The notes under the pieces were generated by a model. The model was not told the origin of the DNA. It saw nothing but the letters and a program-made list of their open reading frames with translations, and did no database searches. From assembly GCA_021779435.1 (NCBI GenBank), contig JAJYAR010000194.1:1-5944 (forward strand): 5,944 nucleotides of DNA, given 5' to 3'. The stretch is from a bacterium (lineage in GTDB: Bacteria; Verrucomicrobiota; Verrucomicrobiae; JAJYAR01). Below are positions 1 through 5,944 of the stretch, piece after piece (the stretch's first letter is position 1; every line of letters starts with the position of its first letter). The position numbers and the translations under genes were made by a program.

Positions 1-1835
1 GGCCAACCTTGGTGCTCGCGCACAACAAGACCCTCGCCGCCCAGCTGTACGGGGAATTCAAGAGCTTCTTCCCGGAGAACGCCGTCGAGTATTTCGTGTC
101 GTACTACGACTATTACCAGCCCGAGGCTTACGTGCCGGCCTCGGACACGTTCATCGAGAAGGATGCCTCGATCAATGAACACATCGAGCAGATGCGCCTG
201 TCGGCGACGAAGGCGCTGCTCGAGCGGCCGGATGCGATCATCGTCGCGACCGTGTCGGCGATCTACGGCCTCGGAGACCCGGTCGCTTATCTGAGCATGG
301 TGCTGCACATTTCCCGCGGTGACCGGCTGGACCAGAGAAAGCTGTTGCGGCGGCTCGCGGACATGCAGTACACGCGCAACGAGATGGATTTGCAGCAGGG
401 CACGTACCGGGTTCGTGGCGACGTCATCGACATCTTCCCGGCCGAGTCGGAGCGCGAGGCGGTGCGCGTGGAGCTCTTCGACGACGAGGTCGAGAATCTC
501 AGCTTGTTCGACCCGCTGACCGGCGAGGTCGTGCGCCGGATGCCGCGCCTGACGATCTATCCGTCGACGCACTACGTGACGCCGAAGGAGCGCATCCACA
601 AGGCGGTCGAGGAAATACGCGGTGAGTTGCGCCAGCGGCTGCTCGAACTGCACGCCGCCGGCAAGCTGGTCGAGGCGCAGCGTTTGCAGCAGCGGACGAC
701 GTTCGACCTGGAGATGATGAACGAGGTCGGTTATTGCGCCGGCATCGAGAATTACTCGCGCTATCTGTCCGGCCGGGAGGCGGGGGAACCGCCGCCGTGT
801 CTGTTCGACTACCTGCCGGCGAACGCGCTGCTGGTGATCGACGAGAGCCATCAGACGATTCCGCAGCTCGGTGCGATGTACAAGGGCGACCGGTCGCGCA
901 AGGAAACGCTGGTCGAGTACGGATTCCGGCTGCCTTCGGCGCTCGACAACCGGCCGTTGCGCTTCGAGGAGTTCGAGAAAGCCTCGCCGCAGGCGATCTA
1001 CGTATCGGCCACGCCTTCGGCATACGAGAAGCGGGTCTCCGGTCAGGTCGTCGAACAAGTGGTCCGTCCGACGGGTCTCGTGGATCCGGTGGTCGAAATC
1101 CGGCCGGTGCAGGCGCAGGTGGATGACCTGCTGTCGGAGATCCGGCTGCGCACGCAGCGCAACGAGCGCGTGCTGGTGACGACGTTGACGAAGCGGATGG
1201 CCGAGGATTTGACCGAATATCTCAACGAGCACGGCGTCAAGGTGCGTTACCTGCACTCGGACATCGAGACCGTCGAACGATCCGAGATCATCCGCGATTT
1301 GCGGCTGGGCAGGTTCGACGTGATCGTCGGCATCAACCTGCTGCGCGAAGGCCTCGACATGCCCGAAGTCTCGCTGGTGGCGATCCTCGACGCGGACAAG
1401 GAGGGGTTCCTGCGCTCGGAAGGTTCGCTGATCCAGACGATAGGCCGTGCGGCGCGCAACATCGGCGGCCGGGCGATTCTGTACGCCGACCGGCGCACCG
1501 GTTCGATCGAACGGGCCCTTGCCGAAACCGACAGGCGCCGCAACCGGCAGTTGGAATACAACCTAGAGCACGGCATCACACCCCGCGGAATCGTCAAGGC
1601 GGTCGGCGACGCGATGGAAGGGGCGCGCAGCGTGCAGGAGCGGGAAGGCGCCGCGTCCGCCGCGACCGGGACCGCGCTCGCGCCGGAGCAGGCGGCGAAG
1701 AAGATCAAGAAGCTCGAGGCGGAGATGCTGCGGCTCGCGCGCAATCTCGAGTTCGAGGCGGCGGCGCGTCTGCGCGATGAGATCCACGTGTTGCGGCAGG
1801 CCGCCTTCGGCGTTCCGGACAAGCTCGTCGGGTAA
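1..1835 (+). CDS. uvrB: UvrABC system protein B (excinuclease subunit B), 5'-truncated by window edge
   Basis: UvrB is the DNA-damage-verifying helicase-like subunit of nucleotide excision repair; it is loaded by UvrA and recruits UvrC for incision. The reading frame is open from base 3 and about 610 residues are present; E. coli UvrB has 673, so roughly the first 65-70 residues, including Walker A, lie upstream. Visible landmarks are the [16 protein letters not shown] segment at the left edge, the damage-probing beta-hairpin tyrosines [10 protein letters not shown] (from 102), the DESH Walker B box (840-851), YVSATP (999-1016), the helicase motif [14 protein letters not shown] (about 1329-1370) and QTIGRAARN (1434-1460). 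The C-terminal UVR domain, which contacts UvrC, is at about 1698-1800 ([24 protein letters not shown]). No frameshift or missing motif is seen in the part present. The TAA stop is at 1833-1835 and forms part of the next gene's ribosome-binding site. Identification is by residue-level similarity recalled from E. coli UvrB. Confidence 0.98.
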   Translation, partial: PTLVLAHNKTLAAQLYGEFKSFFPENAVEYFVSYYDYYQPEAYVPASDTFIEKDASINEHIEQMRLSATKALLERPDAIIVATVSAIYGLGDPVAYLSMVLHISRGDRLDQRKLLRRLADMQYTRNEMDLQQGTYRVRGDVIDIFPAESEREAVRVELFDDEVENLSLFDPLTGEVVRRMPRLTIYPSTHYVTPKERIHKAVEEIRGELRQRLLELHAAGKLVEAQRLQQRTTFDLEMMNEVGYCAGIENYSRYLSGREAGEPPPCLFDYLPANALLVIDESHQTIPQLGAMYKGDRSRKETLVEYGFRLPSALDNRPLRFEEFEKASPQAIYVSATPSAYEKRVSGQVVEQVVRPTGLVDPVVEIRPVQAQVDDLLSEIRLRTQRNERVLVTTLTKRMAEDLTEYLNEHGVKVRYLHSDIETVERSEIIRDLRLGRFDVIVGINLLREGLDMPEVSLVAILDADKEGFLRSEGSLIQTIGRAARNIGGRAILYADRRTGSIERALAETDRRRNRQLEYNLEHGITPRGIVKAVGDAMEGARSVQEREGAASAATGTALAPEQAAKKIKKLEAEMLRLARNLEFEAAARLRDEIHVLRQAAFGVPDKLVG

Positions 1836-1837
1836 GG
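1833..1837 (+). promoter_or_regulatory. Ribosome-binding site of the FHA gene, overlapping the uvrB stop
   Basis: TAAGG matches the 5' half of the consensus TAAGGAGGT and ends 8 bases before GTG at 1846, while its TAA is also the uvrB stop codon. This decides for GTG 1846 over GTG 1837, which would have no Shine-Dalgarno sequence at a useful distance. The overlap suggests translational coupling to uvrB. Confidence 0.5.
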
Positions 1838-1845
1838 TGACGACG

Positions 1846-2553
1846 GTGCAGAACCAACAGGGACACGACATCGACCAAGACGATCCGGACCGGACGGAAT
1901 CCCTGCCGGTACTCGACGACGCCGCGGTCGACCCTGATGTTGCCGACGATGCCGTGCCTCTGCCCCCGGACGACCACCTGGCAGGCGCATTCTCGGCGCT
2001 TAAGTCGGAACTCGAGGCCCTGCGCGCGAGCGCCGACATCGAGCGCGCCCGCGCTGACCGGCTCGCACAGGAGCAGGCCTTTCTGCGCGAGGAGTTGACG
2101 GCGCGCGACGAGTTGATCGCGCAGCTGCGCGGCGCGCTGGCGGCCCGCCACGCGCAGCTGCCCGTCGAAGACCCGCGACGTTGGGAAGCGGACTTGGCGC
2201 AGCGGCGTGCGTCCACCGCCTCCGTGGACGCCGCGCCGGGCGCGGCCCGGTGGGAATTGGTGCGCCTGGACCTCGGCGAAACGCCGGCCACCGTGCTCGG
2301 CAGCCGCACGCGGCTCGGCCGGGCGACCGGTTGCGAACTCCACATCGACTCGCCGTCCGTCAGCCGCTACCACGCCCTGGTGGTGGTGGATGCGGACGGA
2401 GCGGTCATCGAAGATCTCAACAGCACCAACGGAATCTACGTGAACGGCCGCAAGATCATGCGCGAGCGCTTGCGTGACGGTGATTCGGTGACGGTGGGCG
2501 AGGCGAAATTTCGGGTTTCCGGCGGCGTCGCGACGGGGGCCAAGGCACCGTAG
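1846..2553 (+). CDS. Coiled-coil and FHA domain protein, function unknown
   Basis: A predicted 235-residue soluble protein with no signal peptide or membrane segment. Residues 1-45 are acidic and probably disordered (DIDQDDPDRTE, DPDVADDAVPLPPDD). Residues about 49-105 look like a coiled coil (FSALKSELEALR..LAQEQAFLREELTARDELIAQLRGAL). Residues about 136-228 form a forkhead-associated domain. The FHA signature is complete: Gly158-Arg159 in LGRATGCE, Ser173 and His176 in SVSRYHA, and Asn195 in LNSTNGIYVNG. FHA domains generally bind phosphothreonine peptides, so phosphothreonine binding is likely; the partner and kinase are not visible here. GTG 1846 is preferred because of the TAAGG at 1833-1837; GTG 1837 would add three residues. 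The gene lies 10 bases after uvrB and is probably cotranscribed with it. No link to DNA repair can be read from the protein itself. Domain call is firm; function is unassigned. Confidence 0.9.
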   Translation: MQNQQGHDIDQDDPDRTESLPVLDDAAVDPDVADDAVPLPPDDHLAGAFSALKSELEALRASADIERARADRLAQEQAFLREELTARDELIAQLRGALAARHAQLPVEDPRRWEADLAQRRASTASVDAAPGAARWELVRLDLGETPATVLGSRTRLGRATGCELHIDSPSVSRYHALVVVDADGAVIEDLNSTNGIYVNGRKIMRERLRDGDSVTVGEAKFRVSGGVATGAKAP

Positions 2554-2591
2554 GCGAACCAGGGTCGCCGTCCGCGCGTGGCCGAGTTCGC
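2554..2591 (+). terminator. Weak candidate stem-loop after the FHA gene
   Basis: GCGAAC at 2554-2559 pairs with GTTCGC at 2586-2591, and GGTC at 2563-2566 can pair with GGCC at 2580-2583 inside it (one G-T pair). The stem starts directly after the TAG stop. It is followed by ATCTTGCCCTTT rather than a clean T run, so it is at best a poor intrinsic terminator for the uvrB-FHA transcript. Confidence 0.25.
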
Positions 2592-2600
2592 ATCTTGCCC

Positions 2601-2629
2601 TTTCCCGGCGCGCCCGAATCCGGTATCTT
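2601..2629 (+). promoter_or_regulatory. Candidate sigma70 promoter for tRNA-Val
   Basis: The -10 is TATCTT at 2624-2629 (4 of 6 matches) and the -35 is TTTCCC at 2601-2606 (3 of 6), 17 bases apart. Transcription would begin near 2636, about 7 bases before the mature tRNA. The stretch between the -10 and the start (2630-2636) is nearly all G and C, as is typical of stringently controlled stable-RNA promoters. The -35 is poor; the call rests mainly on the -10, spacing and position. Confidence 0.45.
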
Positions 2630-2642
2630 TCGCGCCCTCCCT

Positions 2643-2717
2643 GCGCGCTTAGCTCAGCGGTAGAGCATCACCTTGACATGGTGGGGGTCAGTGGTTCGAT
2701 CCCACTAGCGCGCACCA
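2643..2717 (+). tRNA. tRNA-Val (anticodon GAC)
   Basis: A full cloverleaf of 75 bases with encoded CCA. The acceptor stem GCGCGCT (2643-2649) pairs perfectly with AGCGCGC (2707-2713). The D stem is GCTC/GAGC (2652-2655 with 2663-2666) around a short 7-base loop. The anticodon stem TCACC/GGTGG (2668-2672 with 2680-2684) carries the loop TTGACAT with anticodon GAC at 2675-2677, which reads GUC and GUU valine codons. The T stem AGTGG/CCACT (2690-2694 with 2702-2706) holds loop TTCGATC. The discriminator base is A2714 and CCA is 2715-2717. Stem and loop sequences resemble E. coli tRNA-Val2. It sits 67 bases before thrS. Confidence 0.97.
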
Positions 2718-2736
2718 CCCCTTTTGTGAAGCAGTG

Positions 2737-2768
2737 AAGGGCGCCGGTCCCGAAAGCCCGGCGCCCTT
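2737..2768 (+). terminator. GC-rich hairpin between tRNA-Val and thrS
   Basis: An 11-bp perfect stem pairs AAGGGCGCCGG (2737-2747) with CCGGCGCCCTT (2758-2768) around a 10-base loop. Only three T residues follow (2767-2769), two of them in the stem, then GGTAAACT, so it is a strong hairpin with a poor U tract. The likeliest role is to end or slow the tRNA transcript and define its 3' precursor. It could instead act in a read-through thrS leader. It abuts the putative thrS promoter. Confidence 0.5.
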
Positions 2769-2777
2769 TGGTAAACT
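2769..2777 (+). promoter_or_regulatory. Extended -10 promoter candidate for thrS
   Basis: TGGTAAACT combines the extended -10 motif TGn (2769-2771) with the hexamer TAAACT (2772-2777, 4 of 6 to TATAAT). No good -35 is present at 17 bases (CCCGAA at 2749-2754). The start point expected 7-8 bases downstream falls at 2784-2785, on the thrS ATG itself, which would make the mRNA leaderless or nearly so. Confidence 0.45.
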
Positions 2778-2784
2778 GGGCCTT

Positions 2785-4737
2785 ATGCCGCAAATCACAC
2801 TACCCGACGGAACTCGAAAGCCGTTCGCTCACGACGTCACGGTCGGCGAGATCGCCGCCGCGATCGGCCCGGGGCTCGCCAAGGCGGCGCTGGCCGGACG
2901 CGTCGACGGACAGCTGGTCGATCTGTCGTACCGCGTCGCGGCCGATGCGGCGGTGAGCATAGTCACCGACAAGGACCCGGTCGGTCTGGAGGTCATCCGC
3001 CATTCGACGGCGCATCTGCTCGCCAACGCGGTGCAGGAGCTGTTTCCGGACGCGCAGGTGACGATCGGCCCGGTCATCGAGGATGGCTTTTACTACGATT
3101 TCGCTTACAAGCGGCCGTTCTCCACCGACGATCTGGCCGCCATCGAAAAGCGGATGACGGAGATCGCCGAGAAGGATCTGCCGGTACGCCGCCGGCTCAT
3201 GGACCGCGACGAGGCCGTGCGCCATTTCGAGGGCCTCGGCGAACACTACAAGGCTGAGATCATCGCCTCCATTCCGAGCGCCGAGCCGATCAGCCTGTAC
3301 GGCCAGGGCGGCTGGGAGGACCTGTGCCGCGGCCCTCACGTGCCGTCCACCGGCAGGCTCAAGGCATTCAAATTGACCAAGGTGGCGGGCGCGTACTGGC
3401 GCGGCGATTCGCGCAACGAAATGCTGCAGCGGATCTACGGCACCGCGTGGGCGACACCTGCGCAGCTCAAGGAATATCTGACGCGGCTCGAGGAGGCGGA
3501 AAAACGCGATCACCGGCGTATCGGCAAGGAATTGGATTTGTTCCACCTGCAGGAGGAGGCTCCGGGCGCGGTGTTTTGGCACCCGAAGGGCTGGACCCTG
3601 TTCCAGTCCTTGATCTCCTACATGCGCGAACGGCAGACGGCGGCCGGATATGTCGAAATCAACACGCCGGAGATCATGGATCGGGAGCTGTGGGTCCAGT
3701 CCGGTCACGTCGAGAAATTCGGCGAGAACATGTTCATGACGAAAACGCCCGACGAGCGGGTGTTTGCGATCAAGCCGATGAACTGCCCCGGGCACGTTCA
3801 AGTGTTCAATCAGGGATTGCGCAGCTATCGCGAACTGCCGCTGCGGTTTGCCGAGTTCGGGAAGGTGCATCGCTATGAACCGTCGGGCGCACTGCACGGC
3901 CTGATGCGTGTGCGCGCCTTCACCCAGGACGACGCGCACATCTTCTGCACCACCGAGCAGATCACCGCGGAGTCGGTCAAGGTGACCGAGCTGATACTCG
4001 GTATTTATCGGGATTTCGGCTTCACCGACGTGCGGATCAAGTTCTCGGACCGGCCCGCCAAGCGCGTGGGTTCCGATGAAATCTGGGACAAGGCCGAGTC
4101 GGCGCTGCGTCACGCCGCCGCCGCGGCCGGGATCGAGACGTCGCTGAATCCGGGTGAGGGGGCGTTCTACGGACCGAAACTCGAGTTCGTGTTACGCGAC
4201 GCGATCGGCCGTGATTGGCAATGCGGCACGCTACAGGTGGACCTGAACCTGCCGGCGCGGCTGGGCGCACATTTCGTCGGCGAGGATGGCCAAAAGCACA
4301 CGCCGGTCATGCTGCACCGTGCCATGTTCGGTTCCCTGGAGCGGTTTACCGGGATTTTGCTCGAACATCATGCCGGTCGGCTGCCCGTTTGGTTGGCGCC
4401 GGTACATGCCGTGGTCATGGGAATTACCGACAGACAAGAGAAATATTGCACGGAAGTCGCGGAAAACCTGAAAAATCAGGGGCTTCGAGTCGAATTGGAC
4501 TTGAGGAACGAGAAAGTAGGCTTTAAAATCCGCGAGCACACTCTTAAGCGCGTCCCTTACCTCTTGGTCGCAGGCGATCGGGAAGTGGAGGGGCGCTCCC
4601 TGGCCGTGCGCACGCGAAGTGGCAAAGACTTGGGTGTCATCGAGCTCGGCGAGCTCGGTACCTGGCTTGCCGAGGAAGTCGCGAGCCGCGGCCGTATTGT
4701 TTTGGAGGATCGCGTATCGCAACGTCGAAGCGCATAA
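2785..4737 (+). CDS. thrS: Threonyl-tRNA synthetase
   Basis: A class II aminoacyl-tRNA synthetase that charges tRNA-Thr in the cytoplasm. It has 650 residues; E. coli ThrRS has 642. The ATG at 2785 is chosen because [10 protein letters not shown] matches the family N-terminus; an in-frame GTG at 2734 would translate through the hairpin and is rejected. Domains in order: TGS (about 1-61); editing domain (about 63-224) with His73, His77, Cys181 and His185, which clears mischarged serine; catalytic core (about 243-534) with motif 1 near NTPEIMD (293-299), motif 2 Arg363 in HRYEPSG and motif 3 Arg520 in GSLERF; and the anticodon-binding domain to the end. The catalytic zinc ligands Cys334, His385 and His511 fall at the E. 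coli positions. No good Shine-Dalgarno sequence precedes the ATG. Its 3' end overlaps infC by 22 bases. GC falls to about 48 % at 4441-4560. Confidence 0.98.
   Translation: MPQITLPDGTRKPFAHDVTVGEIAAAIGPGLAKAALAGRVDGQLVDLSYRVAADAAVSIVTDKDPVGLEVIRHSTAHLLANAVQELFPDAQVTIGPVIEDGFYYDFAYKRPFSTDDLAAIEKRMTEIAEKDLPVRRRLMDRDEAVRHFEGLGEHYKAEIIASIPSAEPISLYGQGGWEDLCRGPHVPSTGRLKAFKLTKVAGAYWRGDSRNEMLQRIYGTAWATPAQLKEYLTRLEEAEKRDHRRIGKELDLFHLQEEAPGAVFWHPKGWTLFQSLISYMRERQTAAGYVEINTPEIMDRELWVQSGHVEKFGENMFMTKTPDERVFAIKPMNCPGHVQVFNQGLRSYRELPLRFAEFGKVHRYEPSGALHGLMRVRAFTQDDAHIFCTTEQITAESVKVTELILGIYRDFGFTDVRIKFSDRPAKRVGSDEIWDKAESALRHAAAAAGIETSLNPGEGAFYGPKLEFVLRDAIGRDWQCGTLQVDLNLPARLGAHFVGEDGQKHTPVMLHRAMFGSLERFTGILLEHHAGRLPVWLAPVHAVVMGITDRQEKYCTEVAENLKNQGLRVELDLRNEKVGFKIREHTLKRVPYLLVAGDREVEGRSLAVRTRSGKDLGVIELGELGTWLAEEVASRGRIVLEDRVSQRRSA
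4501..4529 (+). promoter_or_regulatory. Candidate internal promoter for infC-rpmI-rplT, inside thrS
   Basis: TTGAGG (4501-4506, 4 of 6 to TTGACA) and TAAAAT (4524-4529, 5 of 6 to TATAAT) are separated by exactly 17 bases, in the most AT-rich part of thrS. The predicted start is near 4536, about 180 bases upstream of infC. From general knowledge, E. coli infC also has promoters inside thrS. The codons here also encode conserved ThrRS residues, so chance cannot be excluded. Confidence 0.5.
4704..4708 (+). promoter_or_regulatory. Shine-Dalgarno sequence of infC
   Basis: GGAGG, inside the 3' end of thrS, lies 7 bases before an in-frame ATC at 4716. It is one of the best ribosome-binding sites in the window. 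No ATG, GTG or TTG in the infC frame lies at a usable distance, so it supports ATC as the start. Confidence 0.75.
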
Positions 4738-5234
4738 AGCGCAATGAGGAAATCACGGCCCCGTCCGTGCGGGTAATCGCAGCGGATGGTAGTCAAGCGG
4801 GGGTCATGTCGAGAGCGGAAGCGCTGCAGATGGCCAGTTCGCAGACCCTGGACCTCGTGGAAGTTTCGCCGATGGCGGAGCCGCCGGTGGTCCGGGTCAT
4901 GGATTTCGGCAAGTTCCTGTTCGAACAGAACAAGAAGGCGCACGCGGCGAAACGCAAGCAGAAGCAGATACAAGTAAAGGAAATCAAGTTTCGTCCCGGG
5001 ACGGAAGAGGCGGATTACCAGGTCAAACTGCGTAACATCATCCGCTTCCTGACCGAGGGTGATAAGGCCAAGGTGACACTGCGTTACCGTGGCCGTGAGC
5101 TCGTACACCAGGACATCGGCCGCAAGCTGTTGACCAGGATCTCTGAGGATCTCGCCCCGTATTCAGTGGTGGAACAGACGCCGCTGATGGAGGGCAAGCA
5201 GATGATCATGGTGTTCGGGCCCAAAAAGAAGTGA
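4716..5234 (+). CDS. infC: Translation initiation factor IF-3, with ATC start codon
   Basis: IF3 binds the 30S subunit, keeps it apart from 50S and checks start-codon pairing with initiator tRNA. From ATC 4716 the product is 172 residues (E. coli 180), beginning (M)[20 protein letters not shown], which contains the conserved RNEEI-AP-VRVI segment. The first conventional start, GTG 4767, would remove that segment and has no Shine-Dalgarno sequence. The N-terminal domain runs to about residue 69 ([28 protein letters not shown]), a lysine-rich linker follows ([17 protein letters not shown]), and the C-terminal domain has [41 protein letters not shown] and a [13 protein letters not shown] end. 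Phe64 and Phe69 stand where E. coli has Tyr70 and Tyr75. The first 22 bases overlap thrS. The rare start is known from infC of E. coli (ATT) and lets IF3 repress its own translation. Frame and product are certain; the start is strongly supported. Confidence 0.95.
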   Translation: MATSKRIKRNEEITAPSVRVIAADGSQAGVMSRAEALQMASSQTLDLVEVSPMAEPPVVRVMDFGKFLFEQNKKAHAAKRKQKQIQVKEIKFRPGTEEADYQVKLRNIIRFLTEGDKAKVTLRYRGRELVHQDIGRKLLTRISEDLAPYSVVEQTPLMEGKQMIMVFGPKKK

Positions 5235-5236
5235 GC

Positions 5237-5266
5237 GGCGGGCCTTGACCGGCCTTCCACCCCGCC
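5237..5266 (+). other. Stem-loop just after infC
   Basis: GGCGGG (5237-5242) can pair with CCCGCC (5261-5266) around an 18-base loop that contains two GGCCTT copies (5241-5246 and 5251-5256). No T run follows, so it is not a standard terminator. It may form the first helix of the structured infC-rpmI leader. Confidence 0.3.
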
Positions 5267-5272
5267 TGTAGC

Positions 5273-5308
5273 GGCGCCGTCCGGCACGAATCGTTGCCGG
5301 TTGGCGCT
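5273..5308 (+). promoter_or_regulatory. Irregular hairpin before rpmI, candidate L20 operator
   Basis: GCGCC (5274-5278) pairs with GGCGC (5303-5307) and CCGGCA (5281-5286) with TGCCGG (5295-5300). A 2 x 2 internal loop (GT opposite TT) separates the two helices, and a G-T pair can extend the base. The apex is CGAATCGT, which can also refold as ACG/CGT with a bulged T. The helix ends 22 bases before the rpmI Shine-Dalgarno sequence and lacks a T tract. In E. coli, ribosomal protein L20 represses rpmI-rplT by binding structured RNA in this same gap, so an L20 operator is the natural guess. I have not matched it to the known L20 recognition structure. Confidence 0.4.
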
Positions 5309-5344
5309 TGTGATCAGGGCCAGAAAATTTGAGGAGTCTTAACC

Positions 5345-5539
5345 ATGCCCAAGATGAAAACCAACAGGGCTGCGGCGAAGCGTTTCCGAAAAACGGCGAA
5401 CGGCTTCAAACGCGGCCAGTCCCATCGGCGTCATATTCTGACCAAGAAGCCGAGCAAGCGTAAACGGCAGCTGCGCCGCGAGATGCAGGTGCATGAAACC
5501 GACACGGGTCGGATCAAGCAATTGCTGCCGTACGCCTGA
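5345..5539 (+). CDS. rpmI: 50S ribosomal protein L35 (bL35)
   Basis: A small basic protein of the large ribosomal subunit, 64 residues against 65 in E. coli. The sequence [21 protein letters not shown] is the typical L35 N-terminus, followed by [23 protein letters not shown] and a short tail ending KQLLPYA. The start ATG has GAGGAG at 5331-5336, 8 bases upstream. It lies 110 bases after infC, a gap filled with stem-loops, and 20 bases before rplT. In E. coli its translation is the point at which L20 represses both ribosomal genes. Confidence 0.98.
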   Translation: MPKMKTNRAAAKRFRKTANGFKRGQSHRRHILTKKPSKRKRQLRREMQVHETDTGRIKQLLPYA

Positions 5540-5559
5540 AGCAATAGGAGAAACAGAAT

Positions 5560-5919
5560 ATGGCAAGAGTAAAACGCGGCGTCATCGCCGGCCGTAGACA
5601 CAAGAAGATCCTCAAGAAGGCGAAGGGCTATTTCAACGCCCGCCGCAAGGTCTTCCGCACGGCGAAACAGGCGGTCATCAAGGCCGGACAATATGCGTAT
5701 CGCGGCCGGCGCGAGAAGAAGCGCGAGTATCGCGCGCTGTGGATCACCCGCATCAACGCGGCGGCGCGCCTCTCCGGCCTGTCTTACAGCCGATTGATCG
5801 ACGGATTGAACAAGGCGGGCCTCGCGATCGATCGCAAAGTGCTCGCGGATCTGGCGATGCACGATTTGCCGGCATTTGCGGCGATCGCGGAAAAGGCGAA
5901 GGCCAGCCTTCCGGCCTGA
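5560..5919 (+). CDS. rplT: 50S ribosomal protein L20 (bL20)
   Basis: An early-assembly 23S rRNA-binding protein of the large subunit, needed to start 50S assembly; 119 residues against 118 in E. coli. The basic N-terminal extension is [23 protein letters not shown], then [43 protein letters not shown]. The globular C-terminal part (about residues 60-119, [28 protein letters not shown]) is the portion that in E. coli and others is enough for autogenous repression. AGGAG at 5546-5550 is 9 bases before the ATG. The gene is 20 bases after rpmI and so likely translated together with it. Only 25 bases follow its TGA, with no terminator; the cluster probably continues to pheS outside the window. Confidence 0.98.
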   Translation: MARVKRGVIAGRRHKKILKKAKGYFNARRKVFRTAKQAVIKAGQYAYRGRREKKREYRALWITRINAAARLSGLSYSRLIDGLNKAGLAIDRKVLADLAMHDLPAFAAIAEKAKASLPA

Positions 5920-5944
5920 GCGCCCGGCGACGGACGTCACCACA

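Noticed and set aside
499..1023. Minus-strand open frame inside uvrB
   Set aside because: Composition-driven Arg/Pro/Ala/Ser-rich translation lying wholly opposite conserved UvrB motifs.
1777..1845. Longer start for the FHA protein inside the end of uvrB
   Set aside because: It would overlap uvrB by 59 bases with a Cys/Arg/Ser-rich segment unlike the acidic N-terminus, and a Shine-Dalgarno sequence at the right distance supports GTG 1846.
1563..2373. Minus-strand open frames (222-260 codons) opposite the uvrB end and FHA gene
   Set aside because: Arg/Ser/Ala-rich low-complexity translations typical of antisense frames in high-GC DNA; the opposite strand encodes UvrB and a clear FHA domain.
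2721..2731. Mini-hairpin with UGU in its loop, considered as a tRNA-Thr anticodon mimic for ThrRS autoregulation
   Set aside because: Only three base pairs (CTT/AAG) with a 5-base loop; too weak, and the other domains of the E. coli thrS operator are not seen.
2734..2784. Upstream GTG start adding 17 residues to ThrRS
   Set aside because: The extension is encoded by the hairpin, has no Shine-Dalgarno sequence, and the family N-terminus begins exactly at the ATG 2785 ([10 protein letters not shown]).
2800..4113. A 437-codon open frame on the minus strand opposite thrS
   Set aside because: It is a shadow of the strong GC-rich codon pattern of thrS. The translation shows no recognisable domain, and the plus strand is unambiguously ThrRS.
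5920..5944. Tail after rplT checked for a terminator or the pheS start
   Set aside because: Only 25 bases remain and no hairpin with T tract or start codon with a Shine-Dalgarno sequence is visible.

Overview
The window is a compact, high-GC (roughly 60-65 %), all-plus-strand housekeeping segment. It looks like a gammaproteobacterium: the UvrB, ThrRS, IF3, L35 and L20 proteins all read like gammaproteobacterial versions, and the order tRNA-Val, thrS, infC, rpmI, rplT matches the conserved cluster that usually continues into pheS-pheT. An exact genus cannot be given from the sequence alone.

Layout. Positions 1-1835 hold the 3' nine-tenths of uvrB (excision repair); the ATP-binding Walker A part lies off the left edge. 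A 235-residue coiled-coil plus FHA-domain protein (1846-2553) follows, with its ribosome-binding site overlapping the uvrB stop codon. A short intergenic region (2554-2642) contains a weak stem-loop and a stable-RNA-type promoter, followed by tRNA-Val(GAC) at 2643-2717. After the tRNA comes a GC-rich hairpin that abuts an extended -10 promoter and the thrS start at 2785. thrS (2785-4737) overlaps infC (4716-5234). infC appears to begin at a non-standard ATC codon behind a strong Shine-Dalgarno sequence. A 110-base gap with stable stem-loops separates infC from rpmI (5345-5539), and rplT (5560-5919) follows 20 bases later. The window stops 25 bases after rplT.

How the parts work together. thrS-infC-rpmI-rplT is a translation operon (tRNA charging, initiation factor, two 50S proteins) with several apparent layers of control. 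These are a probable leaderless start for thrS, an internal promoter in the AT-rich 3' part of thrS feeding infC and the ribosomal genes, IF3 autocontrol through the unusual start codon, and a possible L20-binding operator before rpmI. uvrB and the FHA gene look like a separate, translationally coupled upstream unit.

I see no mobile element, CRISPR array, defence system or wholly new gene system. The points worth checking are regulatory (start codons, promoters, operator) and the FHA protein of unknown role.
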